Assembly: GCA_964477345.1 (NCBI GenBank)
Contig: CAYZDL010000003.1
Coordinates: 1-64,000 of the forward strand
DNA from: JAJZEO01 sp964477345
GTDB lineage: Bacteria; Chlamydiota; Chlamydiia; Chlamydiales; 2-12-FULL-49-11
Direction: 5' to 3'
Length of the DNA stretch: 64,000 nt
Below, piece after piece: positions 51,901 to 59,195 of this stretch. The translations under genes were made by a program, and so were the position numbers. Positions within the stretch are counted from its first letter, which is position 1. Every line of letters begins with the position of its first letter. The notes beneath the pieces were generated by a model. The model saw only the letters and a list, made by a program, of their open reading frames with translations, did not search any database and was not told the DNA's origin.

Positions 51901-54079
51901 AATAACTCCAGACTTCGCTTCCATCGGCTCTAATCACGTGAAAGGGCTTTTTAAAGATTGTATACTCGCTTCGTGTAATGGATCCGTTTGGGAGCTCTTC
52001 ATAAACAATGTTACCCTGAAGATCGTACTCATATCGAATCACATCATCAGTGGGAAGAGTCTTTTTAATGCACCTGCCAAAAGCATCATATTCAAATTGT
52101 GTGATGGCACCTTTATAGTCTCGTTCAGCGATTACTCTTCCCAAGGAATCGTACATCATGGAACTTTGTTTACCATTCTGACAACAACTGATAGGACGGT
52201 TTTGTGCATCATAGGTGATTTTTTTTCGAGGGGAGCCTACTTCTTTAATCTCAATAAGATTGCCCCAAACGTCGTAAGAATATTCATTTTTGCTACCAAG
52301 GGGAAGGGTTTTGCTAATGACCCGGCCTGCTTTATCGTAGTCTGTTGAAATTGAGTAGTGGCTGGTCTCTTCTTTAATTACACGCCGTGGAATGTCGTAC
52401 TTGTAGACTGTTCTTTTAAGACCTGTATCCACCTCCATGACCATGCCATTTTGCGGGTCCCTCTTGTATTTTTCTACATTCTCATGACCCTGATCAAAGG
52501 CTCTTTTCTCTATTAAAAGATGGTCCTGATCGTATTCATAGACTTCCTCAAAAATAATCTGGTCATCGATCATAATGCGTTTATGTTCAAGCAAGTCAGT
52601 CTCTTTTAGATAAGAGTAAAAGCAGAGTAATCCACTCTCTTCCCGCTCTTCTACAAGAAGGTTCCTTTGATCGTAACGATACCACTTAGAGTAACTCTCA
52701 TTGGATGATTTACCTGTTAAATTGCCATGGATGCTTTCTTGAATAACATTTCCATAGTCATCATAGACAAAAAATTTTGAAAATATCATTTCCTCATTCG
52801 AATTACACATAGCTCTTTCTATTAGATGCCCCGCTTGCCAGGTAAATTTTTGGGAGCAGTAGAGTTGATCATCTTTATCAAAATACTCGATTAGCAAAAG
52901 GTTTTCATCGCGGTAGTGGTATCGTGTGAGGATATGATTGGCGTCGCGTAGATCAGTAATTCCCGGCACATAGGTAAAAGAAGCAATGCATTGCCCCCTT
53001 TGTGAGATGGTTTTGACCCTGTCAATTTCAAAGGGCTTCAGATGGGGGCTCCTTTCCCATTCTTTGCCGTCTTCTTTATTCGAGGGGCGATAATAATCTA
53101 CATAGAGCTGTTCTTGACCTTGCACGAAGATACGATCAAGAACAGCTTCCTGCCCCCTACGCATTGGGGAGTAGGTTAATAGTTGTGATGGATCAGAAGT
53201 CGTTTCTACTGATGACAGAGTGTTTTGTTTTTTGAAAGAATTTCCTGTATACTTGACATATTGCCCCGTATTGGACAGGACAAATATGCAATAAGGAGAC
53301 TCAGTATTCATTTGCTCTATGACAATAGAGGCATAAATTTTGGTTCCCTTAGGGTTGTATTGTGTGACATGAATATGCTTTCCCTCATATTCATAACGGA
53401 AAACCGTTCTTTGCCCCGAAGGAGAAACTGCCTCTTGTAAAAGATAGTACCTGAGATTTCGCTCAAAATCATAGGTATGGCTATCGACAATTTTATCTTT
53501 AAAGCTTCTTGGAGTACCTTTATAAATACGTTTCCCGCCATCTGCTAAGTAAACAGTCGCATTCCCTTTTTTGTAATTGAGATGAAGCCGGTGATTATTT
53601 GGATTAAAACGACCACTGATCATTCCAAAACTCTGCCTCCGTTTACTTTCTGACTGCATGATTATGATGTCACCCTCCTTCTTGACATATTTATAGGTAA
53701 TCATAACGCCATTAGGCTCTTTTAGGTAAACTTTGAAACCGTCGTACCCAGATGATCCAGCATTTCTCGGATCAACGAGCATTTGTATGTGTGGAAAAAA
53801 ACTCCAGCCTCCTTCGGGCTGCCAAATCGTTTCCAATGATTTAAGATCGATTTTTTTGCGCTGAGTGACTTCATTGTGACTGGCGCTAGAGTAGGTTCTA
53901 GTGATGTGGATGGGCACTGCCCCTTGTATCACTTGATCCTCGAAGAATAGTTGCAGGTTACCAGAGATTACATTGACATGATTGACTAAAGCAGGATCGG
54001 CATCTCCCAGAAAAAGCTCATCCCATGCGCTGAACAACAACGCAGGAAACACAAAAACGAAAAAAAGGAAATGTTTCAT
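48932..54079 (-). CDS. Secreted RHS/YD-repeat polymorphic toxin
   Basis: About 1,715 residues. A signal peptide begins at ATG 54079 (HFLFFVFVFPALLFSA). An N-terminal RHS-type beta region follows, with roughly twenty YD repeats, and the hyperconserved core ending YDPKLKRFLTPDPAG and RNLYVYTLNSP near residue 1,415. The C-terminal tip of about 300 residues is alpha/beta, with IAYSEGGII near residue 1,600, a variant of the serine-hydrolase nucleophile elbow. The tip resembles chlamydial DUF687 as I recall it, tentatively. RHS shells encapsulate and release such tips. ATG 54103 is possible but lacks a ribosome-binding site. Confidence 0.85.
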   Translation of the reverse strand: MKHFLFFVFVFPALLFSAWDELFLGDADPALVNHVNVISGNLQLFFEDQVIQGAVPIHITRTYSSASHNEVTQRKKIDLKSLETIWQPEGGWSFFPHIQMLVDPRNAGSSGYDGFKVYLKEPNGVMITYKYVKKEGDIIIMQSESKRRQSFGMISGRFNPNNHRLHLNYKKGNATVYLADGGKRIYKGTPRSFKDKIVDSHTYDFERNLRYYLLQEAVSPSGQRTVFRYEYEGKHIHVTQYNPKGTKIYASIVIEQMNTESPYCIFVLSNTGQYVKYTGNSFKKQNTLSSVETTSDPSQLLTYSPMRRGQEAVLDRIFVQGQEQLYVDYYRPSNKEDGKEWERSPHLKPFEIDRVKTISQRGQCIASFTYVPGITDLRDANHILTRYHYRDENLLLIEYFDKDDQLYCSQKFTWQAGHLIERAMCNSNEEMIFSKFFVYDDYGNVIQESIHGNLTGKSSNESYSKWYRYDQRNLLVEEREESGLLCFYSYLKETDLLEHKRIMIDDQIIFEEVYEYDQDHLLIEKRAFDQGHENVEKYKRDPQNGMVMEVDTGLKRTVYKYDIPRRVIKEETSHYSISTDYDKAGRVISKTLPLGSKNEYSYDVWGNLIEIKEVGSPRKKITYDAQNRPISCCQNGKQSSMMYDSLGRVIAERDYKGAITQFEYDAFGRCIKKTLPTDDVIRYEYDLQGNIVYEELPNGSITRSEYTIFKKPFHVIRADGSEVWSYYSPTGELKETIQADQTRIFYEYDPLRRLVAKKQANLEEKWEYEGVLLKRHVDPEGLITRYAYDSYGRKIEESCEGRKRELFYDELGYVKKIVEGELYKLESHDVEGKIIESSENGFNRICYLYDNEGRKSQARKGDAVDTFFYDAEGKLALHVNPLNEKTEFIYEDDSRTIVDALGNRTIERFDRLSRLIQTEKQSADGKTVFREEFIYDKIGNVSKRSTTIFDGEIPQKVIEAEFAYDLMGRLIEEIESGQKRTAYHYDVKGRLTSKLLPSGVSLDYQYDDLDRMIGLKSSDGTIWYEYFYEGTRLVRAEDCILEKSIIRSYTKFGELAEEIGFSDHRISWSYDKYGRVTQLILPDNSAIGYTYNGSCMESITRLSKQGKRLYEHCYTKFDHNQHVEEEELIGNLGRATSKRDLLERPLEMITPYYKLELIYGPTGLITKNHNSLTENKEYQYDSLEQLTQENGNSYSFDSIGNPKECEINDLNQIITSSTGNFKYDLNGNLIECNGVSYCYDALNRLKEIQYTKGKKVVYTYDPFSRLVSKKDSQTIYYLYDKDYEIGAMDQNGTLFQLKVLGLGVKGDIGAAIAIEICKKRFAPLHDFQGNLIGLVNSDAKIAETYDYTAFGEEVSSDHINPWRFTSKRHDEKLVFFGKRFYDPKLKRFLTPDPAGFADSRNLYVYTLNSPTNRLDLFGLKSEFFFSLPIKGAAPNANYSNPFPRTHRDYLMPVEWIGTGRLNEMTADMLFIASRTFDLTFTPQEIRAGSFNFFDHIHELIENADNKIAFLTFQNGINTSREDWIRMGHQMAWIFPKGTLIASVYNPTNGVIPGVYRSFRERAGEETYSAKALRVFHTDLIDILNTHAPNAKALHIAYSEGGIIYNRSFEGMSREDKERMQEFLYCEGIGPAESIPRRYALDAVSIFSDADFIARWFAKQSNEEYNVQWVKAETPLARRTMFIADHGIGEATYTGVLNNVVKKYGDKHGFYVCNQR

Positions 54080-54091
54080 TTTTCCGAAAAT

Positions 54092-54118
54092 ATCTTTACA
54101 CATTATTAATGTAAAGAT
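54092..54118. repeat. 9-bp perfect inverted repeat upstream of the RHS gene
   Basis: ATCTTTACA at 54092-54100 and TGTAAAGAT at 54110-54118 are exact reverse complements with a 9-base spacer. The element starts 13 bases upstream of the RHS start codon (54079) in the region shared with divergent metN. It could be an operator or a leader hairpin. Confidence 0.8.
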
Positions 54119-54190
54119 TTAAACGTTTGCGTTGATCAGGTTAATAGATTCTGGATTTTTGAGGGGCATTGTGTTAGAGTCCTTCTAATT

Positions 54191-55243
54191 ATGGATGATG
54201 CACAATATGCAATTTTGAGACCTGTGGTTGAGGCTTTTGGCTTATCGAAAGAATACAAGCAGAATGATAAGGTCACTAAAGCTATCGATGACGTCTCCCT
54301 GACAATTACTAAGAAAGATATCTATGGAATTATCGGTCTAAGTGGGGCCGGTAAGTCGACATTAATTCGGTGCCTTTCAGGGCTCATCAAGCCTTCTAGT
54401 GGAAGGGTGCTTTTTAATAACACCGACATAAATGATTTGAAGGGGAGAGAACTTCGTCAATTCAGGTTGAAAATGGGGATGATCTTTCAACATTTCAATC
54501 TATTGAATTCTCGGAATGTGGGGGACAACATTGCCTACCCACTAGAAATTGCAGGAATTTCAAAGGAAGAGAGAAACAAACGAGTTGCTGAGCTCCTCGC
54601 ATTGGTTGGCCTCTCTTCTAAAAAGAGACTATTTCCTACTCATTTGAGCGGAGGGGAAAAACAAAGAGTAGGTATTGCCCGGGCCTTAGCAAATCATCCT
54701 GAGGTGTTGTTTTGTGATGAAGCAACTTCGGCCCTAGATCCGAAGACGACTAAGGAAATCTTAAATCTTCTCAAGATGATCAATAGAAAATTAGGTGTCA
54801 CCATCGTTTTAATCACCCACGATATGGAGGTGATCAAGCGAATTTGCAATCGAATCGCCGTCATCGAAGGGGGAAAAATCATCGAGGAGGGGCTTGTGAC
54901 AGAGATCTTTTCAGAGCCACGCCATCCAACGACTAAGCATTTTATTCAAGGCTCTTCACACGAAATTCCTGAACAATTTATTACATCGCATTTTCACAAT
55001 CGGAAATTGATCCGATTGAGATTTAAGGGAGGGGCAGCGGGCGAGCCACTCATTTCGCAGATCGCAAAAAAATATCAGGTAGATGTCAACATCCTATTAG
55101 GGTGGATTGATTGTCTGCAAACAACAGTTGTTGGGACTTTGGTGGTTGAGTTTGTTGGATCACCCGAAGGGATTGAAGAAGCCTTGAAATACCTTGCTGA
55201 AAACAATGTCTACCATGAGGATATTAAATCCAATGAGTCCTAA
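54191..55243 (+). CDS. metN: Methionine ABC transporter ATPase MetN
   Basis: Energises uptake of methionine or related compounds. Walker A GLSGAGKST, signature LSGGEKQRVGIARAL, Walker B VLFCDEATSAL and the H-loop in ITHDME are intact. The C-terminal 90 residues form the ACT-like C2 regulatory domain of MetN (LIRLRFKGGAAGEPLI), which binds methionine to shut down transport. Length is 350 residues. Together with metI and metQ it forms a complete system. Confidence 0.94.
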   Translation: MDDAQYAILRPVVEAFGLSKEYKQNDKVTKAIDDVSLTITKKDIYGIIGLSGAGKSTLIRCLSGLIKPSSGRVLFNNTDINDLKGRELRQFRLKMGMIFQHFNLLNSRNVGDNIAYPLEIAGISKEERNKRVAELLALVGLSSKKRLFPTHLSGGEKQRVGIARALANHPEVLFCDEATSALDPKTTKEILNLLKMINRKLGVTIVLITHDMEVIKRICNRIAVIEGGKIIEEGLVTEIFSEPRHPTTKHFIQGSSHEIPEQFITSHFHNRKLIRLRFKGGAAGEPLISQIAKKYQVDVNILLGWIDCLQTTVVGTLVVEFVGSPEGIEEALKYLAENNVYHEDIKSNES

Positions 55244-55916
55244 TCTAGAACTTGCATTTCAGCTTCTTCCACTTCAATTGTACAACACTCTTTATATGGT
55301 TTTTGTCTCGACTTTTTTTGCCACTCTGATTGGATTACCCCTTGGAGTGATACTGACAATTTCAGACAAGGGTCACATAAAAGAGAGCCCCATTCTCTAT
55401 AAAGTGTTGGAAACTGTCGTCAATATTGGCCGTTCCTTTCCCTTTGCAATCTTGATGGTGGCGTTAATTCCCCTAACAAGGTTGTTAATTGGAACAAGTT
55501 TAGGGACCACTGCCTCGATCGTTCCCTTGACAGTTGCCGCAGCGCCTTTCATTGCAAGACTAATTGAAACTAGTCTTAAAGAGGTTGATTGTCACATCCT
55601 CGAGGCAGCGATTGTAATGGGTTCTAGCACTTGGCAAATCATTACCAAGGTCCTTTTACAAGAGGCGCTTCCTTCGATTATCTCTTCAATTACGTTAACG
55701 ATTGTCAGCCTCATTGGCTACAGCGCGATGTCAGGACTCGTCGGAGGAGGAGGACTTGGACAAGTTGCCATCCAGTATGGTTACAACCGTTTCAATACAT
55801 TCATCATGGTCGTTACGGTAATTCTTCTCATTCTCTTAGTCCAAATTGTTCAGTGGATCGGGGATCTTTTGGTGAAATCAATCCTTAGTAAAAGGGGAAA
55901 GCGTATCTATGAATAA
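55233..55916 (+). CDS. metI: Methionine ABC transporter permease MetI
   Basis: Inner-membrane permease with five hydrophobic segments and the cytosolic coupling motif EAAIVMGSSTWQIITKVLLQEA, shown here as EAAIVMGSS followed by the KVLLQEALP. 227 residues from ATG 55233, which lies 8 codon-frame-shifted bases inside the metN end. Upstream ATGs at 55215 and earlier are possible, and no Shine-Dalgarno decides. metQ overlaps its end by 8 bases. Confidence 0.92.
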   Translation: MSPNLELAFQLLPLQLYNTLYMVFVSTFFATLIGLPLGVILTISDKGHIKESPILYKVLETVVNIGRSFPFAILMVALIPLTRLLIGTSLGTTASIVPLTVAAAPFIARLIETSLKEVDCHILEAAIVMGSSTWQIITKVLLQEALPSIISSITLTIVSLIGYSAMSGLVGGGGLGQVAIQYGYNRFNTFIMVVTVILLILLVQIVQWIGDLLVKSILSKRGKRIYE

Positions 55917-56694
55917 ACACCTCGCGATTTGTACACTAGCCCTGTTGGCAATTTTTTCTAGCTGCTCAAAGTCAAAAGAGGGTCTTCGGGTCGCCGCAAC
56001 TCCTGTGCCACACGCTCAAATGTTAGAATTTGTAAAACCTCAGCTCAAAGAAGAGGGGATTGATCTCGTCATTATCGTCACCGAAAATTACAACATGCCG
56101 AATAGAGCTCTTGCAGATCACGAAATAGATGCCAATTTTTTTCAGCACATCCCATTCCTAGAAGAGCAAATCAGGCAATTTCACTACGAAATTGAAAGCT
56201 TGGCTAAAATTGAAGTTGAGCCAATGGGGATCTATTCCAAAAAAATTCATTCCCTCTCTCAGATTAAAGATGGCGCGACTGTTGCTATTCCAAATGATCC
56301 GACCAATGAGGCAAGAGCGCTTCTACTCTTCCAAAAACACGGGCTTATCGAACTTCATGACAAGGACAAGTTAACAGCGACAGTGTTAGACATCGGCTAC
56401 AATCCCAAGAAGCTTAAATTTATTGAGGTCGATGCCTCAATGTTGCCCCGTACTCTCCAAGATGTCGAAGTGGCTGCGATCAATACCAATTACGCCATGC
56501 AAGCAGGCTTTTCTCCTTTAAAGGATGCCTTAGCTATCGAGGGCAAAGATTCCCCTTATGTCAACATCATTGCCATACGAACCGGTACAGAAAATCGACC
56601 TGACATCGTCGCCCTCAAAAAGGCGATGACCTCAGAGAAAATGAAAAAATTCATCCTCGAGAAATACAAAGGTGCCGTTATTCCAGCGTTCTAA
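55909..56694 (+). CDS. metQ: Methionine-binding lipoprotein MetQ
   Basis: NlpA-family substrate-binding protein. The N-terminus is a lipoprotein signal with cleavage before the Cys in IFSSC (about residue 19). Family motifs include ATPVPHAQMLEFVKP, the substrate-pocket NYNMPNRAL and DANFFQH, and AAINTNYAMQAGF. 261 residues. Its ATG overlaps the end of metI. It completes MetNIQ; such import would help an organism that takes methionine from its host. Confidence 0.94.
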   Translation: MNKHLAICTLALLAIFSSCSKSKEGLRVAATPVPHAQMLEFVKPQLKEEGIDLVIIVTENYNMPNRALADHEIDANFFQHIPFLEEQIRQFHYEIESLAKIEVEPMGIYSKKIHSLSQIKDGATVAIPNDPTNEARALLLFQKHGLIELHDKDKLTATVLDIGYNPKKLKFIEVDASMLPRTLQDVEVAAINTNYAMQAGFSPLKDALAIEGKDSPYVNIIAIRTGTENRPDIVALKKAMTSEKMKKFILEKYKGAVIPAF

Positions 56695-56816
56695 TCTCCG
56701 TTACCGTTTCCAAAAAATAGTCATAGTGTCGACGTATAGCACTAAAATTCATTGCATTAATACTGACAGGTTATTAAAAAAAGAGTCTTAGTATAAATTT
56801 TGTGAAGGAGGGTGGT

Positions 56817-58118
56817 ATGTTATTGAAGCGATTTCTTTGGATACGGGTGGTATTGACAGTAGCGATACTTGGATTGTATGCGCCAAATTTGAATGGGGAA
56901 GTAATTTCTTACGACGCTATCGTAGAGTGGATCGAAGCAATAGAGAATGATGATTTTGATGGAATGGGGTCATTTTCTGAACTCAATAAAAAACGAAACA
57001 TGCTTACTTTTTTAGCATGGGCAGGTTTGGATCGGAATGATCTCGATAAGGCAATCGCATTAGAGAATAGTCTTGCGGAAGACATCGATGTGCAGCTGTT
57101 TATGTTATGCGGAGCATTTGGCGACTCTTGGAATAAAACTAAGGAATTTGTAACCGAGTATAAAAAAGAGATACTGACTGGTGTAGGTATTCTTATCACC
57201 ATAGCAGCCGCCGTTTTAAAAGGCGGTGATAGTTCATCGGGGAAAGCTAATTTTGTTTATCATGCACCCCCCTCTAACGTTAGAATACCTGAATCAAATC
57301 CCTACGGTATGCCTGAAAAGAATTCAGGAGAGACAATTGCCAAATCGTTTGATCTGGATATTGCCCCATTTTATGGAGAATATCCTGGTTCACCCTACGC
57401 ATATGCTTCTTCTGATCAATCACCAGAGATTGTTAGTTTCAATACGGAAATGGTTTCAATTTATAGAGATGACGTGTCAAAGGTGGTTGATGCTAGAGAG
57501 CCAGATTATTTAGAAAAGATTAGAGGTTATGGTTCTACTTTTGCTCACGAGGTATTGGACGGTGTTGATGAAATTGGTTCTTTTGCACCTGGAGTTCTTG
57601 ATGATAGTAAGAGAATTGGAAATCGATTCTTACCAGAGGGATTAGAAATCTCTCCCGATTTAATGAATCCTTCTGAAAATTATCAAAAGATAATCGCCGC
57701 TGGTCACGAAAAAATCGATCGTTTCTTTGCAACGAATCAAGCCGAGCAGTATACTGCAGATAATAGGACACAAGACATTACTATTGGAGGCTTTCCTCCA
57801 CCAACTATAACAAATGCAGGAAGAGCGACGGAGATATATAATGAAGCGCTAAAGGGGGGCAGACATGTAAAATTCGTACGCGACTATTTAGGAAAGAGAA
57901 CTAAAGAACTTAAAAAAGGGATAGTAAGCTATGAAAAGCAGATCGCTATACATCGAGACAAAATTGCTGATCCTTTGAAACATTATCCAAATTGGTATGA
58001 ACTTGAAGTAATAGAGCGAAATGCTTTAATCGATGAAAAATGGCCATCCGATATCAAACGATTGAGCGAACAAAGAGATATTCTTCAATCTATTTTAAAT
58101 GAGAGATTACAGAATTAA
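56817..58118 (+). CDS. Secreted toxin-like protein with C-terminal helical toxin domain
   Basis: 433 residues. A signal peptide (about 1-26) is followed by a small domain, then one membrane helix (VGILITIAAAVLKGG, about residues 117-131). A low-complexity middle region leads to a helical C-terminal domain of about 100 residues: GRHVKFVRDYLGKRTKELKK, then SYEKQIAIHRDKIADP and a KWPSDIKRLSEQRDIL end. That domain resembles tips I recall on RHS toxins; activity unknown. An AAGGAGG site supports ATG 56817. Two small acidic or helical genes follow at once, the expected immunity position. Confidence 0.65.
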   Translation: MLLKRFLWIRVVLTVAILGLYAPNLNGEVISYDAIVEWIEAIENDDFDGMGSFSELNKKRNMLTFLAWAGLDRNDLDKAIALENSLAEDIDVQLFMLCGAFGDSWNKTKEFVTEYKKEILTGVGILITIAAAVLKGGDSSSGKANFVYHAPPSNVRIPESNPYGMPEKNSGETIAKSFDLDIAPFYGEYPGSPYAYASSDQSPEIVSFNTEMVSIYRDDVSKVVDAREPDYLEKIRGYGSTFAHEVLDGVDEIGSFAPGVLDDSKRIGNRFLPEGLEISPDLMNPSENYQKIIAAGHEKIDRFFATNQAEQYTADNRTQDITIGGFPPPTITNAGRATEIYNEALKGGRHVKFVRDYLGKRTKELKKGIVSYEKQIAIHRDKIADPLKHYPNWYELEVIERNALIDEKWPSDIKRLSEQRDILQSILNERLQN

Positions 58119-58122
58119 AATT

Positions 58123-58362
58123 ATGAGTGATGAAAAATTTGAGAGTTATATTTGGGATTTAACCTTTTTACTTAAAGAATTGGCTAGAGAGGCAAAAGAA
58201 AAAAAGGACAATTCAAAACCAGAGAATCTTGGTTATAGCATAGGGTATCTTATGGCTTTTCATAGAGTTATTGATCTCATGAAGCAGCAAGCTACAGCTT
58301 TCAATATTAAGCAAGAAGAGCTTGGCTTAGCTGATATAGATGCTGATAAAGATTTACTTTAG
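58123..58362 (+). CDS. Small immunity-like helical protein, copy 1
   Basis: 79 residues, acidic and helical, ending ELGLADIDADKDLL. It starts 5 bases after the toxin-like gene's stop. It has a second copy at 58555 with about two-thirds identity (53 of 79 residues). The N-terminal halves differ most while the last 14 residues and the downstream DNA are identical, suggesting duplication followed by diversification and gene conversion. Immunity function is inferred from context and from similar small proteins beside toxin genes; no biochemical role is known to me. Confidence 0.65.
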   Translation: MSDEKFESYIWDLTFLLKELAREAKEKKDNSKPENLGYSIGYLMAFHRVIDLMKQQATAFNIKQEELGLADIDADKDLL

Positions 58363-58372
58363 AGGGCATTGT

Positions 58373-58533
58373 ATGGATAAATTTCGTATAACGGTTGCAA
58401 GGATCATATATGTGCGGAAATTTCTCAAAAGAAAGATGAGTTAGTTGTTCAATTTTATCGGCATCCTAGGAAGGAATATTGGGAGTTCTCTTGGGAAGAG
58501 GCTATACAAGCCCTTACTATTGATTTTAAATGA
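58373..58533 (+). pseudogene. Immunity-like gene remnant, copy 1 (internal deletion and frameshift)
   Basis: The start MDKFRITVA is followed by loss of 30 bases relative to copy 2. A frame break comes before the region reading EISQKKDELVVQFYRHP and EYWEFSWEEAIQA in another frame. The stop is at 58531-58533. The combined parts look like a short immunity-type protein with an EI-QE-x2-LVVQFY core. As written it cannot make the full protein. Confidence 0.6.
58458..58512 (+). repeat. 55-nt repeat, copy 1
   Basis: A 55-base block starting TCGGCATCC and ending CAAGCC, identical to the blocks at 58920-58974 and 59075-59129. It encodes part of the immunity-like remnant. Confidence 0.9.
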
Positions 58534-58554
58534 GAGGGGTTAAAAGTTAAGATT

Positions 58555-58794
58555 ATGAGTGATGAAAAATTTCAAGGTTTTCTCATAGATTCAATATTTC
58601 TACTTAAGGAAAGTGCAAGGAAAGCAAAACTGAACAAGGATAATTCTGATCCCAAAGATTTTGATTATAATCTAGGGTATCTTATGGCTTTTCATGAAGT
58701 AATCTCCCTTTTAGAACACCAGGCTTTCGCGTTCAATATTAAGAAAAAAGAGCTTGGCTTAGCTGATATAGATGCTGATAAAGATTTACTTTAG
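58555..58794 (+). CDS. Small immunity-like helical protein, copy 2
   Basis: 79 residues, a paralogue of the gene at 58123. Conserved parts are the MSDEKF start, a KDNS segment, GYLMAFH, and the identical ELGLADIDADKDLL end. The divergent N-terminal half suggests a different specificity, as in arrays of immunity genes kept against variant toxins. GAGGGG lies about 17 bases upstream. It is followed, like copy 1, by an immunity-like remnant. Confidence 0.65.
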   Translation: MSDEKFQGFLIDSIFLLKESARKAKLNKDNSDPKDFDYNLGYLMAFHEVISLLEHQAFAFNIKKKELGLADIDADKDLL

Positions 58795-58919
58795 AGGGCA
58801 TTGTATGGATAAATTTCGTATAACGGTTGCAAGTATTCCGGATAGGGAGAAGCTTGTTTCTGAGATCATATATGTGCGGAAATTTCTCAAGAGAAAGGTG
58901 AGTTAGTTGTTCAATTTTA

Positions 58920-58974
58920 TCGGCATCCTAGGAAGGAATATTGGGAGTTCTCTTGGGAAGAGGCTATACAAGCC
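58920..58974 (+). repeat. 55-nt repeat, copy 2 (left flank of gap)
   Basis: Identical to 58458-58512 and 59075-59129. It ends exactly where the N run begins. Confidence 0.9.
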
Positions 58975-59074
58975 NNNNNNNNNNNNNNNNNNNNNNNNNN
59001 NNNNNNNNNNNNNNNNNNNNNNNNNNNNNNNNNNNNNNNNNNNNNNNNNNNNNNNNNNNNNNNNNNNNNNNNNN
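58975..59074. other. Assembly gap of 100 N
   Basis: Exactly 100 undetermined bases, a conventional filler for a gap of unknown size. Both sides carry the same 55-base sequence, so the true gap may be zero or negative, or may hide further repeat units. Confidence 0.95.
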
Positions 59075-59129
59075 TCGGCATCCTAGGAAGGAATATTGGG
59101 AGTTCTCTTGGGAAGAGGCTATACAAGCC
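59075..59129 (+). repeat. 55-nt repeat, copy 3 (right flank of gap)
   Basis: Identical to the other two copies. It begins at the first base after the N run and is followed by ACTACTGAAG, unlike copy 1, which is followed by CTTACTATTG. Confidence 0.9.
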
Positions 59130-59195
59130 ACTACTGAAGTAAAGAAGATGTTACTTAAGGAACCCTCTCTGCGATTAGATGGGGTCGTACTTGTA

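Noticed and set aside
51866..52348. 160-codon ORF antisense within the RHS gene
   Set aside because: It is inside YD-repeat coding sequence, and its cysteine/phenylalanine-rich translation has no start signals.
58123..59129. CRISPR-like repeat array
   Set aside because: The repeats are long coding duplications without regular short spacers, and no cas genes are present.
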